Shown here: piece after piece, positions 3,365 to 9,063 of the stretch | Position numbering within the stretch: position 1 is the first letter of the stretch | Layout: each line of letters opens with the position of its first letter | Source of the DNA: Desulfobacterales bacterium | GTDB lineage: Bacteria > Desulfobacterota > Desulfobacteria > Desulfobacterales > UBA11574 | DNA length: 9,063 bases | Assembly (NCBI GenBank): GCA_030601485.1 | Contig: JAUVTO010000066.1 | Location: forward strand, 1 to 9,063 | Direction of reading: 5' to 3' | Program-made: the position numbers and the translations under genes | The notes under the pieces: generated by a model | What the model saw: the letters and a program-made list of their open reading frames with translations, nothing else | Databases searched by the model: none | Told to the model about the DNA's origin: nothing

Positions 3365-6300
3365 ATGTTGAAAAAAATTGAGTCGCTTTTACCCAAAGCG
3401 CTTAGTGCCGACAGACACGCAATCCGCCGTGAAATAATACGGATTAAACAATCCGGCATCAAAACCGCGTCTGAAGATAAAATTAAAAACAAACTGGTTC
3501 GGCTGGAAAAAAGGCTTCAAACATCCATCAAAAAGAAATCATGGCGAAAAGCAAACCGCCCGAAACCGATCTATAATGATGCCCTCCCCATTTTTTCAAA
3601 AAAAGACGAAATTATAGATTCCATCTCTAAAAACCGGGTGGTCATAATTTCCGGTGAGACCGGCTCCGGTAAAACCACCCAAATACCGAAATTCTGTCTG
3701 GCAGCGGGACGCGGCATTGACGGCAAGATCGGCTGTACTCAGCCGAGAAGAATCGCTGCAACCACTGTCTCCGTGCGTATAGCCGAAGAACTCGGAGAAG
3801 AGCTGGGCAGGTCCGTGGGGTATAAAATCAGATTTAAAGATAAAACCGGTCCCCATTCGTTTATTAAAATAATGACAGACGGTATCCTTCTGGCCGAAAC
3901 CCAGAATGATCCGTATCTGAATGATTACGATACCATCATCGTTGATGAGGCCCATGAAAGAAGCTTGAATATAGATTTTATTCTGGGAATTTTAAAAACC
4001 CTTTTAAAAAAAAGAAAAAACCTTAAGATTGTCATAACCTCTGCAACCATCGACACGGAAAAATTTTCAGCGGCTTTTAACAATGCTCCGGTGATAGAAG
4101 TATCCGGTCGCATGTACCCGGTCGAAATACAGTATTCCGCAACGGACTCAAAACTGGAAGAAAATGATGAACAAACCCATATTGAAATGGCTGTCAGTGC
4201 AATTGACAACCTGCAAATAAAAAGCCGCTTTGGGGATATCCTCGTCTTCATGCCCACCGAACAGGATATTCGAGACACCTGCGAACTCATCAAAGCAAAA
4301 AATTACAAAAACACCGCTATCTTTCCTCTGTTTGCCAGACTTGCAGGTTCCGAGCAATCAAAAATTTTCTCCAACATTTCCGCCAGAAAGATAATTATTG
4401 CAACCAATATTGCTGAAACTTCCATAACCATACCCGGAATTAAATATGTCATCGACACCGGACTTGCTCGCATATCCCGGTACACGCCAAGATCAAGGAC
4501 CACCTCCCTTCCGGTCACCGCAATATCAAAAAGCAGCGCCGATCAGCGGAAAGGAAGATGCGGCAGGGTGCAAAACGGAGTATGCATACGCCTTTTTTCT
4601 GAACAAGAGTTTGAGAACCGCCTGCTTTTTACGCCGCCCGAAATTTTAAGAGCCAATCTCGCGGACGTCATTCTGAGAATGATCTCACTGAACCTGGGCG
4701 ATATATCGGATTTTCCATTTATTGATCGGCCTGCATCAAGGAGCATCCAGGATGGGTTTGATCTCCTCTACGAACTCGGAGCCATCGTTCCCGGGCCCCG
4801 CCAAAAAAAAACAACGGCAAAAACAAACTTTTCGCTCACTGAAAAGGGTAACCTTATGGCAAAAATGCCGGTTGACCCCAGAATATCCCGGATGCTCATT
4901 GAAGCACAGACCCAGGGATGTCTTGAAGAGATAACGGTAATTGCCGCTGCGCTGAGCATACCGGATCCCAGAGAACGACCCGCAGAAAAAGCTCGAGAAG
5001 CGGATCAGATTCACAAAACGTTTAATGATCCTTCATCCGATTTTATCACCCTTCTGAATATCTGGCGAAAATACCAGCAAACCCGTCAAAAAGAAAAAAC
5101 CGCAAAAAGCATAAAGAAATTTTGTAAGACCCACTTTCTTTCTTTTAGAAGGATGAGGGAATGGGGGGATATTCATTCCCAGATTTCTGAAGTACTCAGA
5201 GAATACGGTTTGGATTGTAACACATATCGGGACCAGGGCGCTCGTATAAAAAAGAGCACTCCGGCTCAACCGTCAAAATCCAAACATCCTGCTCAACACT
5301 CTGAATTCGAAAGTCTTTACGCTTCCATTCACAAATCGATTTTAAGCGGTTTTCTCTCTAATATTGCAATGAAAAAGGAAAACAATATTTTTCAAGCCAC
5401 AAAAGGAAAAGAAGTAATGATCTTTCCGGGATCAACCCTTTTCAACAATTCAAAAACATGGACTGTGGCTGCTGAGATGGTTGAAACATCGCGACTTTTT
5501 GCCAGGACGTGTGCAAACATTGACAGTGACTGGCTGGAAAAACTGGGTGAAAACCTGTGCAAATATACCTATCTTCATCCACACTGGGAAAGAAACCGGG
5601 GTGAGGTTGTCGCTTCCGAACAGGTAAGTCTTTTTGGTCTTATTATCGTTCCTCAAAGACCCGTATCCTATGGCAGGATTGACCCTGAGCAGGCATCTGA
5701 CATTTTTATTCAAAGCGCGCTGGTTCACGGTGATGTTAAAAAAAAGTTTGATTTTATGCTGCACAACCAGAAACTGATCGATGAGGTTTGGGGTATGGAA
5801 GATAAGATCAGAAAAAGGGATATCCTTGTCAGTGATGCCGAATTGTTCGAGTTCTACCATAAAAGGCTAAACGGATGTTATGATATGAGAACCCTTTCAA
5901 GACGCATAAAACAAAAAGGCGGCGACCTTTTTTTGCGAATGAAATTAGAGGATATTCTTCGTTATCATCCGGATGAAAAAGAACTGTCTCTTTACCCTGA
6001 CAGAATTAATTTGGGAGAGCATCGATTTGATTGTGTCTACAAATTCGACCCCGACAAAAACCTGGACGGTGCAACCGTAAAAATACCCGTGTCCCATGCC
6101 CCAATGGTTCCGTCGGAATCTCTGGACTGGCTGGTACCCGGACTCTACAGAGAAAAAATAACCGCGCTTATCAAAGGTCTTCCCAAAGTTTTCCGTAAAA
6201 AACTGGTACCTATTGCAAATACCGTCGATGGTATCATCAATGAAATGCCAAAAACGCAACGTTCTTTGATAACAGAACTTGGCAATTTTATTTATAACCG

Positions 6301-7393
6301 CTTCGGTCTTGATATCCCCGCATCGGCCTGGCCTTGGGATCTTTTGCCGGACCATCTTAAAATGCGCATATCGATTACCGACCAGAAAGGCAAGGAACTT
6401 TGCTCGGGCAGAGATCCGTCAATTTTACGCCGGACTATTTCAGGCAAAATCGACCCAAAAGAATCGAGGGAATTCGAATCTGCCAGAAAAAAATGGGAAA
6501 GAACCGGCATAACCTGCTGGGACTTTCCGGATTTACCTGAAAGCATAAGCATAGCCGGTGAAAACAACTCAAAATGGCTTGTTTACCCCGGTCTTCAAAA
6601 AGCATCTCAAGAGGAAAAGAGCGTAAATTTATGCCTGTTCCTCCAACCGGAACAGGCGGTCGATTTTCATAAAGATGGTATCGCCAGGTTATTTGCCATC
6701 TATTTTTCAAAGGATCTAAAGTTTTTAAAAAAGGCTTTGACCCTGCCCAAAAAAAAAGAAAAAATGGCCAATTATTTTGGAGGGGCCAAACGCTTTGAAA
6801 AAAAGTTTTATGAAAGTATTATCAACACCCTGTTTTGTAAAAACATAAGATCCAAAGATGCTTTTTATTCACATGCCGAATCTGTGGCGCCTGCAATTCT
6901 CCCAAGCGGTCGAAAACTATTGGATCGAAGCATGTCTGTTCTTGAGGCTTATCATGAAACCAGAACCCTATTTTATAACCTGGAAATAGCTCACCGCACA
7001 AACCCTACTGCCATAAAATTTTTAGAAGACTTAAGAGAAGAACTTAAAAAGCTTGTCCCTGAAACGTTTATGGATCTTTACGACACCGATCGTCTCATCC
7101 ACCTTGTAAGATATACAAAGGCTATCGGTGGACGTGCCCAAAGAGCTTTGGTTAATTTTGAAAAGGACAGGGCAAAGGAAAAAGAGGTCCGGTTTTTTAC
7201 CGAACGCCTTAATAAACTGCTGCAAGAATTATCGCCGGCTGCATCTGCAGAAAAAAAAGCGGCTGTGGAGGATTATTTCTGGATGATTGAAGAATACAAA
7301 GTCTCTATTTTTGCACAGGAACTTAAAACCCCTGTTCGGATTTCTAAAAAGCGGCTTGAAAAAAAATTAAGGGAAATCCAAAGGATGGTATAA
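3365..7393 (+). CDS. hrpA: ATP-dependent RNA helicase HrpA
   Basis: This 1342-residue DEAH-box helicase is slightly longer than the roughly 1300 residues of E. coli HrpA. Motifs in order are Walker A GETGSGKT (97-104), TQPRRIAA (125-132), DEAHERSLN (194-202), SAT (226-228), ATNIAETSIT (346-355) and QRKGRCGR (394-401). The helicase-associated ratchet region around 440-545 includes IAAALSIPDPRERP. The HrpA-specific part has GLIIVPQRPVSYGRIDPE near 755 and the C-terminal signature EEYKVSIFAQELKTP, about 35 residues from the end. HrpA unwinds RNA using ATP; in E. coli it is linked to fimbrial mRNA processing and to rescue of stalled or collided ribosomes. The start lacks a strong Shine-Dalgarno site (GAGGGA is about 25 bases upstream). 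It follows DUF166 by 54 bases on the same strand and may be co-transcribed with it. The frame is intact and all catalytic residues are present. Confidence 0.95.
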   Translation: MLKKIESLLPKALSADRHAIRREIIRIKQSGIKTASEDKIKNKLVRLEKRLQTSIKKKSWRKANRPKPIYNDALPIFSKKDEIIDSISKNRVVIISGETGSGKTTQIPKFCLAAGRGIDGKIGCTQPRRIAATTVSVRIAEELGEELGRSVGYKIRFKDKTGPHSFIKIMTDGILLAETQNDPYLNDYDTIIVDEAHERSLNIDFILGILKTLLKKRKNLKIVITSATIDTEKFSAAFNNAPVIEVSGRMYPVEIQYSATDSKLEENDEQTHIEMAVSAIDNLQIKSRFGDILVFMPTEQDIRDTCELIKAKNYKNTAIFPLFARLAGSEQSKIFSNISARKIIIATNIAETSITIPGIKYVIDTGLARISRYTPRSRTTSLPVTAISKSSADQRKGRCGRVQNGVCIRLFSEQEFENRLLFTPPEILRANLADVILRMISLNLGDISDFPFIDRPASRSIQDGFDLLYELGAIVPGPRQKKTTAKTNFSLTEKGNLMAKMPVDPRISRMLIEAQTQGCLEEITVIAAALSIPDPRERPAEKAREADQIHKTFNDPSSDFITLLNIWRKYQQTRQKEKTAKSIKKFCKTHFLSFRRMREWGDIHSQISEVLREYGLDCNTYRDQGARIKKSTPAQPSKSKHPAQHSEFESLYASIHKSILSGFLSNIAMKKENNIFQATKGKEVMIFPGSTLFNNSKTWTVAAEMVETSRLFARTCANIDSDWLEKLGENLCKYTYLHPHWERNRGEVVASEQVSLFGLIIVPQRPVSYGRIDPEQASDIFIQSALVHGDVKKKFDFMLHNQKLIDEVWGMEDKIRKRDILVSDAELFEFYHKRLNGCYDMRTLSRRIKQKGGDLFLRMKLEDILRYHPDEKELSLYPDRINLGEHRFDCVYKFDPDKNLDGATVKIPVSHAPMVPSESLDWLVPGLYREKITALIKGLPKVFRKKLVPIANTVDGIINEMPKTQRSLITELGNFIYNRFGLDIPASAWPWDLLPDHLKMRISITDQKGKELCSGRDPSILRRTISGKIDPKESREFESARKKWERTGITCWDFPDLPESISIAGENNSKWLVYPGLQKASQEEKSVNLCLFLQPEQAVDFHKDGIARLFAIYFSKDLKFLKKALTLPKKKEKMANYFGGAKRFEKKFYESIINTLFCKNIRSKDAFYSHAESVAPAILPSGRKLLDRSMSVLEAYHETRTLFYNLEIAHRTNPTAIKFLEDLREELKKLVPETFMDLYDTDRLIHLVRYTKAIGGRAQRALVNFEKDRAKEKEVRFFTERLNKLLQELSPAASAEKKAAVEDYFWMIEEYKVSIFAQELKTPVRISKKRLEKKLREIQRMV

Positions 7394-7494
7394 AAAGACC
7401 GGTGCTGGGTTGTATAGGCTTACAGAAAAATATTTTGGGGTTATTCTCATCCTCCCTGGAAACGAATTAAGGGAACAATTGGGGTGCGATACTT

Positions 7495-7566
7495 GAAACT
7501 GGAAACTCGAAACTTGGGAAAGAAATGACAATTCAGGTTGTTATCAAGTTTCGAGTTTCCAGTTTC
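7495..7566. terminator. 22-bp perfect inverted repeat between convergent genes
   Basis: GAAACTGGAAACTCGAAACTTG (7495-7516) has its exact complement at 7545-7566, with a 28-base loop, and further out GCGA/TCGC can pair. It lies between the ends of hrpA and the glycosyltransferase gene, a good place for a two-way transcription barrier. There is no U tract after either arm, so it is not a canonical terminator. The arms are internally repetitive (GAAACT, GAAACTC, GAAACTT), which suggests a dispersed repeat. Confidence 0.5.
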
Positions 7567-7581
7567 TTGGAGTCGCACAGG

Positions 7582-7600
7582 AAAAATCTCTTCGGAGATC
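7582..7600 (-). terminator. Small tetraloop hairpin with U tract, end of the glycosyltransferase transcript
   Basis: On the minus strand ATCTC pairs with GAGAT (7586-7599) across a CGAA loop, followed directly by TTTT (complement of 7582-7585). It lies about 45 bases beyond the glycosyltransferase stop. The stem is only 5-6 bp, so efficiency may be modest. On the plus strand the same site is a UUCG tetraloop hairpin. Confidence 0.45.
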
Positions 7601-7644
7601 GTAACCCAAAAGCCCTAAAAACATTTTCTTGAAATCTATATATG

Positions 7645-8478
7645 TTAAAATCTGTCTGAAAGGGACGTATAATACAGCGCTTCATCTTCCCGTCCCCGTT
7701 TTCGACATCCGGCCGCATAAATCACACATTTTTGTTTGAGAGTTTTTACCGCCGCACGGTGCCGGGCACTTGAAAGCAGGTCGCTTTCAATTATTTTTTT
7801 TAAGGATTTTATTCGGAATTTGTCGAGACCCGGAGATGCGGAAAGCTGGTCATTATGTCCGCCCCGTTTAATGATCAGCGGAGTGTCAATAAGGTAAACC
7901 GGATATCGGCAGCTTATTCTGAGCCATAAATCATAGTCTTCGCAAGCAGGGAGTGTTTCATCGAAGCCCCCTACTTTTTTAAACAGCGAGCGTCTGATCA
8001 TCACTGCCGACGGGCTGACCAGACACAGGGCTAATGAAGGTTCAAAAATCATTCCCCAAGGTTTTTTATGCCGTTTTTTGGGGTTGACACGGGCACCCTT
8101 TCTGATCCAAGTCTCTTCTGTCTGGCAGATTTGAGCATCCGGATTTTTGTTGAAAAACTCAACTTGCCGGAAAAGTTTTTGCGGCAGCCAGAGATCATCC
8201 GAGTCAAGAAAAGCGATAAAGCGCCCTGATGCTTCTGCAATCCCCCGGTTTCTTGCCGCACTCACTCCCTGATTGTCCTGCCTGAAAATCAGGATATCAC
8301 CACGGTATGAATTGAGGATTTCAGGCGTATTATCGGTGGAGCCGTCATCAACAACAATAAGTTCAAAATCTTTAAAATCCTGGGCAAGAACTGAATCAAT
8401 GGCTTCTTTGATTATCCAGCCCCGGTTGTAAGTTGGGATAATAACACTGACAAGTGGATTTTCTTGTTTTTTTTTCAT
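7645..8478 (-). CDS. Family 2 glycosyltransferase (GT-A fold)
   Basis: This 277-residue protein begins with the GT2 signature PLVSVIIPTYNR (8-19), then LIVVDDGSTDNTPEIL (40-55, nucleotide-sugar binding, DDGS at 44-47), QGVSAARNRGIAEASGRFIAFLDSDD (about 70-95, metal-binding DSDD at 92-95) and GGFDETLPACEDYDLWLR (170-187, catalytic-base region with Glu180-Asp181). It should transfer a sugar from a nucleotide donor, at the cytoplasmic face, to a lipopolysaccharide, exopolysaccharide or glycoprotein acceptor. The donor and acceptor cannot be read from the sequence. There is no transmembrane segment, and the C-terminal tail is Lys/Arg-rich. Length and motif set are normal for a single-domain GT2. 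The ATG at 8478-8476 lacks a clear Shine-Dalgarno site. It is not clustered with other sugar genes in this window, and it converges on hrpA. Confidence 0.9.
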   Translation of the reverse strand: MKKKQENPLVSVIIPTYNRGWIIKEAIDSVLAQDFKDFELIVVDDGSTDNTPEILNSYRGDILIFRQDNQGVSAARNRGIAEASGRFIAFLDSDDLWLPQKLFRQVEFFNKNPDAQICQTEETWIRKGARVNPKKRHKKPWGMIFEPSLALCLVSPSAVMIRRSLFKKVGGFDETLPACEDYDLWLRISCRYPVYLIDTPLIIKRGGHNDQLSASPGLDKFRIKSLKKIIESDLLSSARHRAAVKTLKQKCVIYAAGCRKRGREDEALYYTSLSDRF

Positions 8479-8618
8479 TTTTTATACCCGGTTTTATTCC
8501 CGGAACTTTATTTAAACAACTATTTTAAATTATGCAACATTCAAAAGCTTTCGAAATAAAAGCCATCAAAAATTTACTTTTTCAAACCAGACCATTTTGA
8601 ATTTATTCCATTTAAAAC

Positions 8619-8646
8619 TTGACTTACTATAATTTTCGGTTATTAA
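8619..8646 (+). promoter_or_regulatory. Possible promoter for the TAXI gene
   Basis: TTGACT (8619-8624) is followed after 16 bases by TATTAA (8641-8646). The -35 match is good and the -10 match moderate. A start near 8653 would leave a long leader of about 185 bases, giving room for regulation. A TATAAT at 8628-8633 lies too close to this -35 to pair with it. Confidence 0.3.
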
Positions 8647-8799
8647 TTGAACGACATTCACTTAAAATCCAACCCTGTAAAAATATCTAACATCAGTATG
8701 TTAACCATATTCGATTAAGATGCATAGCATTTATTAGATGCTCATCATAAAGAAAGGAGGCGAGGTATAAGTTAGTAAGAATGCAGTTTTTTTATCATT

Positions 8800-8820
8800 A
8801 TTAAACCATAACCGTTTAAT
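8800..8820 (+). promoter_or_regulatory. Inverted repeat ATTAAAC-N7-GTTTAAT, possible operator
   Basis: The two 7-base arms (8800-8806 and 8814-8820) are perfectly complementary and end 4 bases before the AAAGGAGGT site of the TAXI gene. Symmetry and position fit a dimeric repressor site or a weak leader hairpin, but an AT-rich setting makes chance matches likely. Confidence 0.3.
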
Positions 8821-8837
8821 TATTAAAGGAGGTACAA

Positions 8838-9063
8838 ATGAAAAAAGCTTTAGTTATTGGCATTGCGCTTTTGTTCGGATTTGCTCTTTTTATGGGAGGG
8901 ACACCGACAACCGCACAGGCTAAAACAACTTTTGTAACCATCGGTACCGGCGGGATCACCGGCGTTTACTATCCCACCGGCGGTGCCATTGCTAAGATGG
9001 TTAACAAAAAGCGTAAAGAGTATGGCATCCGCGCCACCGTCGAGTCAACCGGCGGATCGGTGT
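8838..9063 (+). CDS. TAXI-family TRAP transporter solute-binding protein (partial, 3' end missing)
   Basis: The gene starts at ATG 8838 with a near-perfect AAAGGAGGT site (8825-8833) and runs off the window after 75 codons. Residues 1-28 form a Sec signal peptide: MKKA, a hydrophobic core (about 5-19), then a likely signal peptidase I cleavage after AQA (26-28). The mature start, TFVTIGTGGITGVYYPTGGA (about 30-49), is the classic TAXI signature, and ESTGGSV near the edge fits the next conserved segment. TAXI proteins are periplasmic receptors that deliver substrates such as organic acids or amino acids to a fused TRAP membrane permease, usually encoded next to the receptor. The permease is expected beyond the right edge. 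The substrate cannot be deduced. Confidence 0.92.
   Translation, partial: MKKALVIGIALLFGFALFMGGTPTTAQAKTTFVTIGTGGITGVYYPTGGAIAKMVNKKRKEYGIRATVESTGGSV

Larger units (their letters stand above)
8479..8837. other. AT-rich divergent intergenic region
   Basis: This 359-base gap lies between the divergent glycosyltransferase and TAXI genes and should hold promoters for both. Seen in it are a possible promoter at 8619-8646, an inverted repeat at 8800-8820 and two Shine-Dalgarno-like purine stretches (8752-8760 and 8825-8832). The first of these is not followed by a suitably spaced start codon. No gene or RNA was recognised. Confidence 0.6.

Noticed and set aside
4446..5269. Several 60-140-residue frames on both strands inside hrpA
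   Set aside because: They all lie within the intact helicase frame and show no domain features.
8619..8633. TTGACT and TATAAT as one promoter
   Set aside because: Only three bases separate the two boxes, which is incompatible with sigma-70 spacing.
8781..8804. Seven-codon leader peptide before the TAXI gene
   Set aside because: The purine-rich stretch at 8752-8760 is about 20 bases from this ATG, too far for initiation, and the peptide has no regulatory codon pattern.

Overview
The window looks like chromosomal DNA from a Gram-negative, probably sulfate-reducing member of the Desulfobacterota (Desulfobacterales-like). This is inference. It rests on a DUF374 inner-membrane acyltransferase, a full-length HrpA helicase, a TAXI-type TRAP binding protein, a DUF166 protein that seems to use selenocysteine, and AT-rich gene gaps full of small palindromic repeats. 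No rRNA, tRNA, CRISPR array or intact transposase gene was seen.

Layout. On the minus strand at the left are a DUF374 lysophospholipid acyltransferase-like gene (276-965) and a small charged ORF whose ATG overlaps its stop (146-283). The gap 966-1735 holds three non-autonomous mobile elements with terminal inverted repeats and matching target-site duplications (1003-1137, 1306-1542, 1634-1699). Between them lies a short PAS-domain-like coding remnant (about 1557-1739). A small J-domain protein (1736-2047, +) follows, ending in two tandem terminator-like hairpins. The gap 2048-2623 contains only short repeats and palindromes.

The centrepiece is a DUF166-family gene at 2624-3310 (+). It is split by an in-frame UGA at 2990-2992, and the same frame continues with conserved-looking sequence to 3310. 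Just after the UGA there is a hairpin whose apex, GCAGGUCUGC, matches the apex of the E. coli fdhF SECIS element as I remember it, at almost the same distance from the UGA. The best reading is a 228-residue selenoprotein with Sec123 next to Cys124, not a broken gene. A standard gene caller would report two fragments or only one.

After a 54-base gap comes hrpA (3365-7393, +), a complete DEAH-box RNA helicase. It converges on a minus-strand family 2 glycosyltransferase (7645-8478), and the gap between them contains a 22-bp perfect inverted repeat and a small terminator-like hairpin. At the right edge a TAXI-family TRAP transporter binding protein begins (8838 onward, +), with a strong ribosome binding site and a lipid-independent Sec signal peptide; the window cuts it off after 75 codons.

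The genes do not form one pathway. The acyltransferase and glycosyltransferase point to envelope lipid and polysaccharide work, HrpA to RNA metabolism, the J-protein to DnaK-type chaperoning, and the TAXI protein to uptake of organic acids or similar solutes. DUF166 has no securely known role here.
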